A stretch of DNA of 64,000 bases, taken from positions 172,132-236,131 of the forward strand of contig JAMWFC010000023.1 in NCBI GenBank assembly GCA_027475525.1, in the 5' to 3' direction. How positions within the stretch are numbered: the first letter of the stretch is position 1; each line of letters starts with the position of its first letter. This document shows, in pieces, positions 32,470-45,200 of this stretch. Origin of the DNA: Macrolepiota albuminosa. Lineage: Eukaryota; Basidiomycota; Agaricomycetes; Agaricales; Agaricaceae. Both the position numbers and the translations under genes were made by a program. The notes under the pieces are model-generated. The model ran no database searches. It was not told the DNA's origin and saw only the letters and a program-made list of their open reading frames with translations.

Positions 32470-33528
32470 TCATGACTGTACCTCTGTCGCCTTGACAGTA
32501 TGCTCCCACAACTTCTTCCTAGCTTCTTCCGATCCGAAGTATCTGTTCATACCCAAGTCCTCTCCCTGAGAGCCGACACGGTAGAATCCTGCCTTGCTGC
32601 TCAAAAGACCGTATAACATGTATTCGCCACAATCTTGGATGTTCGTGGAGAACGGGCGGAAGAGGTTCATAACGACGGGAGATGCTATTTTAAGGATTGT
32701 TGATTCAGAAGAGGACATGAGGGATGATCTAACGAATCCGGGATATGAGTGGACGAAAGTAAGGTCTGGGTATTTCTTGGAATATTCCTGTTTGGAGAAT
32801 TCGAGCAATGGAAGTACGGGTAATATGAGACTCATTACCTGGAGCATGAGATCGTTGTACGTAGGTGTGGTTAACCCAGCGTTTGTGACGGAGAATGTCT
32901 TTTTGAGACCGAGGTCGTTGAGATCGATGTCACTCCCCTTCCCAGCGGCGAGGACAGAGAGGACTTTGGCATCTTCTCCGGCCTCTTTCGCTTTCACCAG
33001 TGCGGGAACAAGACGATCTATGAACTTCCACCGTGCATAGTAATGAACCGCAAGCTTGGTGTCGATCCCTTCCTCCGTCTCGTCCCTCCCCTTCATCGTG
33101 AGGATACCCGGGCTCATGACCAAAAAATTGATCTTCGGCACACGTGCAAGAAGCTCCTTCGTCACGGACTCGACATTCTTCATGCGCGACACGTCACATT
33201 GCACGAACTCGTGCGTGTACTTGGTGGAGTCTGTGGGTTTAGGAAACTGGGCAATGATCGACTCTGCCGCAGCACGATTGCGTCCGATTAGGATGATGTG
33301 CGCGTTTCCCTTGGTGTGTCTGGCGAATGCCTCTGCAAGGCCTTGGCCGATCCCAGAGGTTCCTCCCACGAATATGGCCACGGGTGTGTAGCCAGGCTTG
33401 AATGCGGCGTTTGCGGTTCGCACGACATTTAATGTGGGCATGTTGGCAGCTGAAAGCTTATAGTAGGATACGAGAACAACGAAAAGTGAGAAAAGGAATG
33501 TAGGCAAGCTTTTAAACTGAAACTGCAT
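32470..33528 (-). CDS. Short-chain dehydrogenase/reductase, N-terminal hydrophobic segment
   Basis: NAD(P)-dependent oxidoreductase of the SDR family; substrate unknown. The cofactor loop 'GGTSGIGQG' is at residues 55-63, with Arg-Asn-Arg at 83-85. The catalytic pair is Tyr164-x3-Lys168 ('YARWK'). The usual Asn-Ala-Gly strand end is replaced by 'VMSPG'. Residues 231-247 are better read as a 51-bp intron without a stop (32838-32788, GTAATG...AACAG), giving 335 aa. The first ATG (33528) adds a hydrophobic, membrane-anchor-like 29 residues; Met30 (33441) is an alternative start used in most relatives I recall. Divergent from the nucleoporin gene across about 490 bp. Confidence 0.85.
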   Translation of the reverse strand: MQFQFKSLPTFLFSLFVVLVSYYKLSAANMPTLNVVRTANAAFKPGYTPVAIFVGGTSGIGQGLAEAFARHTKGNAHIILIGRNRAAAESIIAQFPKPTDSTKYTHEFVQCDVSRMKNVESVTKELLARVPKINFLVMSPGILTMKGRDETEEGIDTKLAVHYYARWKFIDRLVPALVKAKEAGEDAKVLSVLAAGKGSDIDLNDLGLKKTFSVTNAGLTTPTYNDLMLQVMSLILPVLPLLEFSKQEYSKKYPDLTFVHSYPGFVRSSLMSSSESTILKIASPVVMNLFRPFSTNIQDCGEYMLYGLLSSKAGFYRVGSQGEDLGMNRYFGSEEARKKLWEHTVKATEVQS

Positions 33529-34020
33529 GCAGAGTCAGGTTGATTGTCAGCTTGCCGTCGAGACGCGTTTGCCTGCGTTTGCTGACGAAGTGGTTTGCCG
33601 AGAATTACGTACATTCCTATGACCTGATCCACAAAGTCTCGCGAGAGCCGGATGTCCATGTGCTCGTGACTGCTGTTCATGCAGTCATTTGGAATGTATT
33701 TTGCAGCCTATGGAAATCTTCCAAGTCAACACTTGTTCAATGTAGGGCGACAATACTTAGTTAGTATGAGATCGTGAAAAGACCTCGACTATAAGCTTCC
33801 CTTCCGGGAATTTCTATGTTATAATAGAGACCAGCTGAAATCAATAGCTATTATCTGAATATGTAGTAGTGGATGTGCGCCACGCTTTTCTTTGTGTGCG
33901 TGGTCATTATGGGGTGTTGTGCAACGACATCGAAACCAAACAGCAGTTTCATTGCTCTTCGTCGTCTCGTGCACGGTGCACGCCATCTCACGGTGAAGCC
34001 TCTTTTTCCTTCAAAAGGTT
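33529..34020. promoter_or_regulatory. Divergent promoter region between the SDR and nucleoporin genes
   Basis: 492 bp between two start codons facing away from each other; no clear TATA pair or binding site picked out. Confidence 0.4.
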
Positions 34021-37000
34021 ATGTCGGACGACTCCAAAAGATCTGACTTGATTGATGTGTACGTGTCTCCGATGCCATACGTTTGTTGTAGGACGATTGA
34101 ACTGTAGAATTTCTTCGCAGAACATACCAGCAATTGCACACAATTCTGTCAGGTCACCATGAGGGTGTACACCTGGAACAGATTGCGCAATACCTCGAGC
34201 CGCGTAAGAGTCAGTTTAAAGAGCTCGCACGACCATTTGGAAAGCCCTCTGACGCGTCGCGCACCGCGATCAACAAGGGCTCTGCTACCCTTGCAGATGG
34301 TGTCGTTGTGAAGATCGAGGAGCCCGACAAGGAGTTCATCTTCGCCGTTAGCAAAAATCTCGATATTGACCAAGTCCAGGCGCTTGTCCTTCTACGGTCT
34401 TTCCTTTATAACGAGGGTCTACCTCCCAAGGCCGAGGATGCGTCTTCCATGGTTGAAGAACTAGTCGAGGCCATCACACCATTCTATTATTCCGAACGAT
34501 TACATGTCCTTCGGTCATTCATACCTCTCCTACGCGCTCTTGAAGATCCACAAGACCCTATTCATGCCATTGCTACGAAGTTCATGAACGACCTCATACC
34601 TGACCGACCTGCCTTTGTGAAATCTCTCATCAACGAATATGTACAAAAAACGAAACAAGTCCTACCAGAATCCATGAGCGCAAATCCCAAAATCGCGTCA
34701 CGGTGGGCAAAACAAAATGTCAAAGAGCAACTGGTTGCGCTAGAGGTCGTTTTCTGGTCAATGTGGGGATTTGTACCATGCAGTGGACCTTTAGTGGAAA
34801 AGATCTTTGAGACGGGCTATGCAGGACAGCTTGGTCAACGGCAGGAGAATAAGCGACTGCTTCTTGACGACGAGGGCCAGTCAACTCTTGCAGACTGTCT
34901 TGTCCTCTGGCAACTCCTCATGATTGAAGTTCTCGAGCTCGAGAGGATGTCAGATCCCCAACAATTTGAAATTTCCGACAATCCCATGGACAAGGAGTTC
35001 TATGTTTCGTCCCCCCAAGCCGTTCAGAAAATACATGACATGGTAATTAAGTATCAGGAAGATCCTCTGAACGTGTGCACTACTCTCTCTTGGGCTTACG
35101 TCCTCTCGCGTTTAGCGGACAAGGCACAGGAGGTGCCAGAGTCGTACAAAGCCTTTTTTAACTCCATCGGGCCTGGGCTATCCAGTCGATCTTCCCAGAT
35201 TCCAAAATATCAGGAGTTGGCTGCTAGGTGTACTCACCGAGAGTCTCCATTGTTCCACATATTATTCGGCATGTTGACCAAGTCGCCTCTCTTTGTCACT
35301 GCTGTTGCATGGAAGAAAGGGTCCACAGTAACAGATCCCAACGCCATCGCATACCGCTCCGTCCTAAAAGGTATGTACACTTGCAAATACTACTTTATCA
35401 TCCGTATCCTCACATCACCTAGGTCTGGTCATCGCCCTTCTCGAACTCGTCGTCATTGAAGAAATCGACGACTTCAACGCTCTCGTCGACATCTGGATAT
35501 CCCTCTTCGGGCGCAGCGAAAGTGGCTCCATCGCCGGTATATGCGCGCAATTCTGGCAAGCTGACTGGCATCATGGTACAGCCCGCCGCGCCATCCTCGA
35601 CGTTGCTCGCTCCCGCTTCCCCATCCATTTCAAACCTCTCATCCGCCTCCTCCGCGCTATGACCGCCTCTGGGTTCCTCGATTACGATACGCTCTCTATG
35701 GCTCGTCATTTGGAAGAAGGACAGCCGATAGCGGAGGAGCGTCTGCTTTGTGCTAGTCATGTGTTTTATTACCTAGAGACGCTGCAAACGTATACACAAG
35801 TTGTGCCTCTGAGTGCGTTGTCGGGTGCTCATGCGTTGTATGAGAGGGTGGAGAAACCGAATTTGGGCGTGACGTTCTTCAATACGCGGCCGATAACATT
35901 GCCTGGAGGAAGTACGCTCCCTGCGCATTCGGTGGGCCGTTCGTTGAGCGATGGGGGTGATTACGCCGTCATCTTGTGGCAGCATGAACATTCGGGGTGG
36001 AAAGTCATCCTTGAGCTCCTAACGGACTACGTCAACCGTCAGCGGCTTTCTTCAGGTGCAGGTTCAGGCCCATACCAGGACGTATCATTTGCTCGGCGAG
36101 GAGGTCCACAGACGAAGGTGATCAGGCTGGAGGATGTGGGTATGGAGACGGATGGAGGAGACGAGGAGGAGACTGTCATGCATTGTCTTGACCTCTTGCG
36201 GAGTCTTATACAAGATAACACAGCGCAGGCGGAACAGCTTATGCAGGCGCTGGAGAGTGGCGCTCCTGTTGTGGCCCACACGATGACGGAGGCGCAGCCA
36301 CCCGATCTTGTGCAGCTTACGACGATGATACTCGAGGACGCGCTCTCACAGACTAACCCGCGCACGAGAACACAACTTCGTCCTCAGCTCATCACGTCTG
36401 CCATGAGTGTCCTTTCAGCGTTGCTTGCACTCCCGAATTACTCCAACCGCGTCTGGCTGTACATCCGCTCCACCACTGCTCTGTTCGGAAACGAGCGTTC
36501 AAAGGGCTTCGCATCTGGTGCGTTGGCGGCGGAACGTGCAACGGGGCAGTACACGATGACACTTGGGCTTCTCCACCTCATCAAACAGCTCTTCCAGGAA
36601 GCAGCGTCCTCGGTTCTTCCCGACAACCCTCGACTCCAACAGATAAAAGAAGAGGTCCTCCTTCGTGCGGCCCGGTTCGTCCATACCGAGATCTGGATTG
36701 AGCATCTGGGGTGGAAATACACGCAGCTCGGGGATAGATTCGAGATTGGGAGAAGGGTGACGTCGTTGTATGTCAAGGTGTTGGAACATGCGCCGCCGAC
36801 TTCAGAAGAACGACCATTCGCGGCGCTCAGCCAGGCTATCATCGATGCACTCCTATACAAGGCGACAAGCTCAACTATAAACCCCCTCGTTTCGTCCATC
36901 TCCTCCGGGAATCAAAGCTTGAAGAACTTGTACGCGGTTCGGCGGTTTGGCGATGCCCAGCGGTTGATCTCGCTTCTGGAATCACACTTGCGTCTCACAT

Positions 37001-40000
37001 GGCTCGTTTTGACGTATAAGCAGGCGTCGGCGGTGGCTTTGAGACCGTGTCTTCTCGAGCAGGCGTTGTGTGCACGTATCACGGGCGGGATGTCAGTGCA
37101 CACGTCTAGCCGGACCAAAGTCGACCCTATCGATGTTCTTGCGTTGTACGTTAAAGAGCGCGACGCGGGAACGACAGTACCGGTCGAAGCTATCCGAGTG
37201 CTGCATGCCCTTTGCAAATCACTGTCTGCCGTGCAGCCATCGCCTCCAACGATCATTGCGCACCTGTCTAACCCAGAGACAACGGTAGCGGCGCTAGTGA
37301 GGATTGTGCAGCATCCGTATGAAGATATGGTGTTGCGAAATGCTGTGTGGACTTTTATTTCGCTTGGTGTGGATAAGGAGCCTGCGCTGGCGGGGTTGTT
37401 TGTGACGGGCAAGTTTAGGACACCAGGGGAGGGTTTGATGAAAGACAAAGGGAAGGGAAAGGCGGTGGGGACGCAGGATAAGGGAAGGAAGGAGGCAGAG
37501 AAGATGAAGACGACCTGTGTGATTGATGTTGCACGCGATGTTCTCTCGAATTGGAAACATATATGGGATTTCAACCCACAGCTCTTATGTTCAGTTTTGA
37601 ACTTTCTCGACGTGGTGTGGCAGCATGGGTTGGAGCACAAGGCGGCGTTGCAGGTGATCAGAGAAGATAAAGAATTTTGGGAACAAATATCGGCGATTGC
37701 GTGCGAGGAAGTGGGTCCCATGCCGGAGTACGAGGTGTCAGATTTTGAAGTCATGGATGGGGTGAAGCATTCGAACCTCCACAGTGCTGTGTCGTCGACA
37801 GCGTACAAGATAGCTGCCAAATCACACGCGGTGAACATTCTTGGTCGCGATATCGACATTCACCTTCGGTTGCATGGGAATGCCCCATCGACGGCGAAAC
37901 CGGCTAGTTTCCTGCAGATTGCGCCTCGTTTCAGATCTGAGGAAGAGCTGAATGATCTCGTTTGCGAGGCAGCGCCAAGTTCGTATGACCCCAGAATATA
38001 CGACATGCTTTTGGAACAGCTCAAGACGGATTACCGAGGTTTAACGCTGGAGCAACTGGCGTGCCAGGAACCATTGGAGCAGAGGGAGTTTGGAGATAAC
38101 TTTGCGTTTTCTGTGCCACTATTACGGAGACGCCTGCTTGCATATGCTAAGGGTGCCGACGCGATGGACGATGATAACGCCGGTGTTCTCGTTGAGAAAC
38201 AGTTACTGTCGATCAATCTGAACCTCTCATTGGCACATTCGCAGGCGGCTCTTGCGGAATCTTGGCAACTCTTGTTCCAAAAGGTTATTCCTTACCTTCG
38301 GGGCGATGCTGTCGTCCGGCCCATTGTCTTGGCAATTTGTGCGACGATTTCATACGATGTTGCCAAGGAGGATCGACAGGGGGATATGATGACTACTATT
38401 CACGGGCGGAGACTTTCGTTGCTTCTCTCTATGATCGAGTTGGCGTGGTTCTCACCGTCGGACAAGCCTCCCGAAGTGGCGTCGTTTATAGATTTGGTAC
38501 GCAATGTGCACAAGATCATTACGAACGATGCACAATCACCCGCTAAATCGTTCCTTGGGACGGTTTCTGTGCCATTCCATCGTACCTTGCTGCAGATAAT
38601 GTATTTCTGCGCACGACATTGTCGCAATCTTGTACGACGACCGAAGGCTGTGAATGCGGAACAACGTTTGGCTGTCACTTCATTAGTGGAAACCTCCATC
38701 TTTCTTGTCATTGATGCTCTCAAACTCGTCTTTGAATCTGCCAGCACTCGGATGGATCCAGAGCTCGATAGGGATATGGAGCTATTAGTAGCGGTGTTTG
38801 AGCAGTGCACTCACCTGGAAGTCAATCCATCGTCAGCCCTCTGGTTGGCACGATGCCAGGAAACGGACATCATCAGGAGAAGTCTCGACCTCTTCGTCCA
38901 TTCCGACCTAGTTGGCCTATCAGATCTTCCTCTACTTTTAGCGAAGAAACGACCTCTTTATGCTCCCCACCTACTTCTGTTTCACATGTCCCTCGCCAAT
39001 ATCCCTACCGCGGCTGAACGTCTTGCTAGTGATGGTGTTTTGGCGGCATATAGTAATAACTTCATTAGTGCTGCGATTAGCGCCGGTATGATCGACGTTC
39101 TACTTCCTGAGCTACCAAACGAGCGTAGTCCGGCGCACTCTGCCTACTGTTCAATGTTGGCTATCGTTACTGGCATTATTTCGGCTCTAGGCAGGCATAA
39201 CCACTATTTTGATGTGGAAGCCAGTGGGTTTGTCCAGCTGTATGGGGAGCAGATTCTTCGGGCGTTGAAATGGACTATTGGAGACCCAATAACGTTCGCT
39301 TTGCTTGAAGAGATTGAGCTTGTGGTCAACCTGTTCCAATCAATCGCTTTCAGTGCCCCGTCGTCAGCGAGTCCGAACTCCGTTGTCGACAAGGTCCTCA
39401 AGACGTTTTCTGTCCATGCTCTCCAACTTCTTCAGCAGCTCAATTATGCGATAACGCACCCGAACCATCTCACTAGTCTTTTTGAGCCTCTTACGTCTGA
39501 AGAACGCATACAGTTCGAGAAGGACCCTCCCTCTACAGAGCCGTTGAAGCGTCCTGTGATTGCACACCTTGTCCATCGGCTATATCGACTCTCCGGGAAC
39601 ATCATTACGACTCTTATCGCTACCAGTCATGCAGAGGCTATCCTGTTGGGGTATGAAGACATGTGGCCTAATAAGGATGTGACAGTTCAGCCGGTAAGTC
39701 CTTTTTAATACCCTGCTCATCAATGTTGGCTTATTCATTGGTCATTCTTTTTAGCATTCCAAAGTGATTCTTAGCGAGTCAGCGTCAATAGGAACTCTGC
39801 AGGAGTTGGGGGCGTCGACTCTAGACCTTTTACGTGAACTTGTTAATCGACCAGCTGGTCAAAGTCTCACGGCAAGTACATCAACATACGGGCCTCTGGA
39901 TGTCCGAGAGGCTGTTTTGACAGCACGCAAGAACCTTGAAGGGGTTCTAATGTATGCTGTCACACAATTGGTCACCATATTGTCTCAGCAACCAGATAAT

Positions 40001-40282
40001 GCACCGCCTGCAGCTCCAGAAGAGGAGGAGAGCAGCATGTCGATTGATGCCCAGCGCTTGGACGCGTCGAAAGCTGAACGGAGAGCCCCGAGGGCGTCAA
40101 TAACGTTGGGCGAGCGGTTGAGGCGGGGGATGTCAGGAGAGATGGCGACTGATCTTCAGTCGCTTTTGAACAAGGCAAAACCGATTATCGCGAAGAGTAA
40201 TAGCGTGATGGGGAAGGAGAGTGTAGATTTGACGCAGATCTTGTCTAATTTCCTGTATGAGAGGGTCGGCACACCGATTTAG
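34021..40282 (+). CDS. NUP188: Nucleoporin Nup188-like
   Basis: Large scaffold protein of the inner ring of the nuclear pore. Four-exon model: 34021-34058, 34121-35370, 35423-39693, 39755-40282; all phases close, giving 2028 aa. The first exon codes only the 12 residues from ATG plus a split codon. It is supported by the resulting join into 'TYQQLHTILSG'. The protein is almost wholly alpha-helical. About residues 588-628 ('LPGGSTLPAHSVGRSL' and 'AVILWQHEHSGWKVI') look like the SH3-like insert of the Nup188 N-terminal domain. Length and architecture also fit the sister protein Nup192/Nup205, so the symbol is probable rather than certain. No FG repeats, as expected for a scaffold Nup. The minus-strand frames in this stretch are antisense shadows. 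Confidence 0.75.
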
Positions 40283-40406
40283 AGGTTGTAATTATTTCGT
40301 TTCATTGTACACAGCCCGAATGATTATCGGGAAGCTTATGCGCGGCCCTGATTGTAAATGCTCAGTCTCGGATCGCCGGCATTCATCGGCCCGTATTCAC
40401 CGCTCC
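40283..40406 (+). promoter_or_regulatory. Very short tandem intergenic spacer
   Basis: 124 bp separate the nucleoporin stop codon from the aminopeptidase start; it must hold the 3' UTR end of one and the promoter/5' UTR of the other, so transcripts probably overlap. Confidence 0.5.
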
Positions 40407-41803
40407 ATGCTGAATCGATGTCTCTCAGCCTCATGCAGGTCAAGTCCTCGTCTGTTTTCCTTTGCTCGTCATTCTATCTTCTACGGAAGGAGATTTAAGA
40501 CTTCTGAAGCCTCTGAGCGAGACGTTGATTTCGGCAACTACAGCATCATTCTTCCTGAGGAACCGTTTGTCTGGGGTGTATCTCACATTACACCTCGAAA
40601 AGTACCAGATCAGATAGAAAGACCACCCTATGCTAAGCCAGGCTACACAGAGACGATCCGTCACAACTTCTCTGACCGAATTGTTTCTGAGAGGATCACG
40701 TTAGGAGGAGAGGCGGAGATGCGCGTACGAGATGCGGCGAATCTGGCAAGAAAAGTGAGAGATTATGCTGGAACGCTTGTCAAGGTATGCACGCTCTTTG
40801 ATATGGATATTCTGACGTTCATGTTCGCTTAAGCCTGGCGTTACTACGAATAGCATTGACGCGTCTGTTCACGAATTCATTATCGCGCACTCTGCGTATC
40901 CTTCTCCCCTTCTATATCAAAACTTCCCTCGATCAATATGTACTAGGTCCACTTTCTTTTTCCTTCTCTTGTTGGCTTAGTTCTGAGTCAATAACAGTAT
41001 TAACAACATCATAGCCCACGGAATACCCGACGAGTATGTAACCGCCATTTCAATTAATCACCATCAGACACTGAGAGCGACCTTAGCCGGCCGCTACATG
41101 ACGGCGACATCATCAACATTGACATAACTGTTTACTTCAACGGCTATCATGGCGACACGTCTCAAACATTTCTAGTTGGCAATGTGGTACGCCTCTCATC
41201 CTCGACATGATCGCCTTAATAATCACATCATTTAAAGGATGAACAAGGCCGGGAGCTTGTGAGGTTGACCAACGAAGCACTACAAGCAGGAATTAATGCA
41301 TGTGGTCCTGGACGGCCGTTTCGAGACATTGGAAAGGCCATTCACGAGCTGACGCGCAATACCAATTATGCTATATCTACTCAATTTTCTGGCCATGGTA
41401 TTGGGACTGTGTTTCATCGACCTCCATGGATATTACACCATTGTATGCAGTTCCTTCAATTCAGACCATCATTCACTATGTACTGAAATATTTGGGCCCA
41501 CAGTGAACGATGAGCCGGGAGTCATGCTACCTGGCGATTGTTTTACTATTGAAGTTAGTGGATTTTCGTCTGCGTGTCGTATATGTCACTGATACAATCA
41601 TCGACTACCAGCCTTCTCTGAATCAGGGCTCGAATCCCAGTGGTTGGATCTTCCCGGATGGATGGACTGCCTCAACAGAAGTGAATGCTCTATTCTTGAT
41701 ATTGCTTTGAACCAGCCTTACCGATTTTTAGGACTGCGCACGTAGTGCTCAGGCAGAACACATGGTCCTTATCACGGAAAGTGGTGCAGAAGTCCTTACT
41801 TGA
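40407..41803 (+). CDS. Methionine aminopeptidase type 1, probably mitochondrial
   Basis: Removes the initiator Met from new proteins. Eight-exon model: 40407-40784, 40834-40946, 40998-41033, 41087-41186, 41238-41442, 41504-41553, 41612-41680, 41732-41803; phases close to 340 aa. The five metal ligands are present with E. coli-like spacing: Asp188, Asp199, His262, Glu294, Glu326, plus the substrate His269. Signature strings: '[11 protein letters not shown]', '[19 protein letters not shown]', '[14 protein letters not shown]', '[11 protein letters not shown]'. The first about 32 residues ('[17 protein letters not shown]...') are Arg/Ser-rich without acids, a mitochondrial presequence type, and the cytosolic zinc-finger N terminus is absent. 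An upstream in-frame ATG at about 40320 is possible but less suitable. Confidence 0.9.
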
Positions 41804-42299
41804 GCAGTACATCACAAAAACGTTACATTTTCCATGGTACCGTCTATCCATACTTTGATACAACTTGGCCTGAAACGCCTTTCTATACTGAGCCAAAACA
41901 ACATTCTCTTCATATTTGAGAAGCAGATTGTTTTTTTTTCCCGACAGCCATGGATTGAAACAATAAGCATAACTCAAATTAGAATTCTCTTGATTAATCC
42001 TGTCAGATTCTTCCCAAATTTTGATTACAGTATTAGATAATAGTTGAAGCTCAATTATAACACACAAAAATGTCCCTGGATTTATTTATCCCCTCTAGAG
42101 TTTCTTCCGTTTTCCCTCCTGCGATGATGGAGCTGTCTTGATAGGTCTCTTGATCATCGCTTCTGGTCTGACACGGTGCCTTCGCGAGCATCCGTTGAGA
42201 TGTGGAACTTGTCACGTGAATCAACCTGGAGGCAAAATAAGACAGAATAAAACGTCCCCACGAAACCACTACAGAGTAACGGGAATACTCATCGGAGGC

Positions 42300-45200
42300 A
42301 TGACGGATACCACTGACCTATTACCTTCGTTGCGACAAGCCGCTGACATCTTCAGAGCTCTGCCTTTCAATACAATGCCTCTTTTCGATGAAACACAACA
42401 GTTAAAGGTGAGTCTTGCTGCGGCCACATGAGGCAATATTACTCCAGCTGTGTCAGAATTATTATCTTGGCCTTCTCCCCCAAACCAAAGAAAGAAGGGA
42501 AACTCTTACCTTGACGTTCCAGAACGCGATGCGCTATAAAATCATAGATATTGCTCTGTTCAAGGATTGCGAGGCGCCTCTACATGCCCCGACACCATGC
42601 TGTGAGCTTCAAGATGTAAAGCTTCCAACTCTTTCAAAACTTGTGAGTCATAGAGGTGCACCTGAGTTTCCTTGACTTCATAAATCCACTAGCCCCTTGA
42701 CAAATTCATGGACATGAAGAGTTTCATTCGCCATGCAAACCATGAGATTACTTCAACTTCAAGATTACCTGCTGTTACTGACTTAGAAAACTCAGCAAGC
42801 ATGCCGCCATCTGAGTGATTGTTCAATTTAATATGCAAGCGGTCCAAAGGTAGAGCTATGGACAATGTCTTTTCCAACGTTGAGACAGCTGCATTCTACT
42901 TAAAGTTCTTGCTCGAGGTAAAATTAGTCTCTTTCTCACGACACTACTGACTCCTGCATTGTCACAATTTAGGGTCACGCTGACCTACCTAATATTAAGG
43001 CAGAACTGGAAGGATATTTCAGAAAAGGGTGTGTCGCTATACAGCCCTACAGACTTTATGGCAACAGTATTGTCCAGATGTAACACAGATGACCAAGCAT
43101 TTTTAAACAAGAATATGTTCAAATTGAAAGGGCCACTTCATATTGCGATGGCAGTGTCGCCCCTCATGCTATTATCAACAAGAAATCTTCAAAATAATCC
43201 TCCTGGTAAGGAGACTCTGTTTGATGTATGGCAGTCTTTTATGATTCCATTCTTGCATGTCTTACTAACTTGTATCCACAGTTCTGGTGCATAGTAGGGC
43301 AATATGAACATCCAGTATCTGTGTTGGATGCTGAATGCAAGCTTTGGTGTGCTATTTGGGATATTGCAGAAGGGATGGATACCAGTCGTTGCTTGCAGAA
43401 AGCTCTCAATCAAATTCTCATCTCAGATTTTAAAGATGTCAAAGATTGGCACCTTTACAGTAAGATATCTCATTCACCTTTGTGATGGAAAGTAATCCTG
43501 GTGCTACATTTAGAACTTTTTCAAGAACACCAGACAAAAAAGATTGGGAATCTCCTGCCCACAATTGATTATAGTCCTCTCCGCAGTGAGTACCCTGTGC
43601 TTGATCCACCTTCAGACTCAAACTTCTCAATGATAGTGACCTCTGCATGCCTAAACAGTGAATCGTCTGCACATTGCTCTGATCAACTTGAAGATTCCTC
43701 ATGGAATTGTAATACATCTCTAGAACACAGAACTCTGCAGCCACATTTTTATTCTGTAGCTGAGAATGAACCTGGCAGTGGAGAGGATAAATCCAGCAGT
43801 GGAAGAGAGGAATCTGGTAGTGGGAAGGATAAGTTCAGCAATGGAGGAGAAGAATCCAATGGTGGAAAGCAGAAACCTGGGACTGGGAAGGAAAAACATG
43901 GCAATGGCAGACCTGGTGCCAGAAAAAGCAAACCAGAGATAAGGGGAGTGAATGAAGAAGTGAATGAAGAAGAGAATTCTGATGCCAAAACTGATGAGAT
44001 TGATGAGGTGCAGAGCAAAGATGACGACATGACATACCTTGGGATTGCAAAACTACAAGGTGTACGGCTGCAAAATCAAGTTACACTCTCAGATCTTTAC
44101 TTGGTATGCTTAGCTTCTCTCTTGTAACTCATTTTGATTTTCTGTCTAGCCCAAATCCAAATGACAGCGGAAGAAGCTGCCTCGCTTGGATACCCATGAT
44201 GGCTTTGTGGTAGGCAAAAGATTATCTATACTTTCCATTCTGCAAGTTAATTGTTGACTCAGAAAGTTACAGGTAAAGTTCCACTCAATTATCTGATCCC
44301 AGGCAGCCAAACAGCTTCATCTGTATTGCCTTCTGCCTATGTATTGTCTTTTCTAGCCTTTATAATGCCCTCTAGTACTCACACTCATTATAGTCTCAAG
44401 CTGATTTGGACTGGATATATGGTCTTCATAGTGCTGCGAAAAAACTAGACAGCCCTTCATCAACAGTGTTACGTATTCCATTTTCTGAATATGTTGGAAT
44501 GAACCCAAAGGAACTTGGAGTCATATTCTCTCAATCATCCATATTGGTTACTGGGCTTCCTGACAGCAGATTATCCTTGTGCTCCACTCCTTGGGTCACG
44601 TGGACTTTGACCTTGTCATCCATGATGAGGCAAACATTTCTACAGCTGTAAGACATCACTTATAGGCCAAAATAGACCAATCAATTGCAATACTGGAGGA
44701 ACAAGTGCTTGAATGCAACTCAACTCTGCCATGCAGGTCCAAGCCCTATATTCAGCACAGAACTGGGACACTATTGGACATTCTCCGGAGTGTGAATGAG
44801 GAGCATCCAAAAGCATTGAATGCACTGGACATAACACCCTGTATCTTAGTACCATTTCCTAACCACCCACTCTTCTCAGATCAAGTTGCCTGGGATGAGG
44901 AAGATGTTAAGGTGAATGAAAACTATTCAATAAATGACATGAGGTGGTCGCTGGCCACCACTGCATGGACTCAGCACAAGTGGCATGTGAACTCCAATGG
45001 ATTTGCCACTTTCATCAAAGTTGAGATGGGCACAAAGATATGGTTTATAGGCACTCCAAAGCGTGACCTGTCTCCTAGCCTCCTATCTGGTGGCATAGAA
45101 TGAATTTTAGGAAATTTTAGCCTTGATGGTGTCAATGCAGATATTTTGGATATTGAGGCCCTCGTCTTGACTCCAAATGACTTGTTGTAAGAATTGCTCA

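Noticed and set aside
36912..37859. Minus-strand 315-residue open frame
   Set aside because: Antisense to the large nucleoporin exon; composition mirrors the sense codons and no domain is present. The same holds for the other antisense frames in 34-40 kb.
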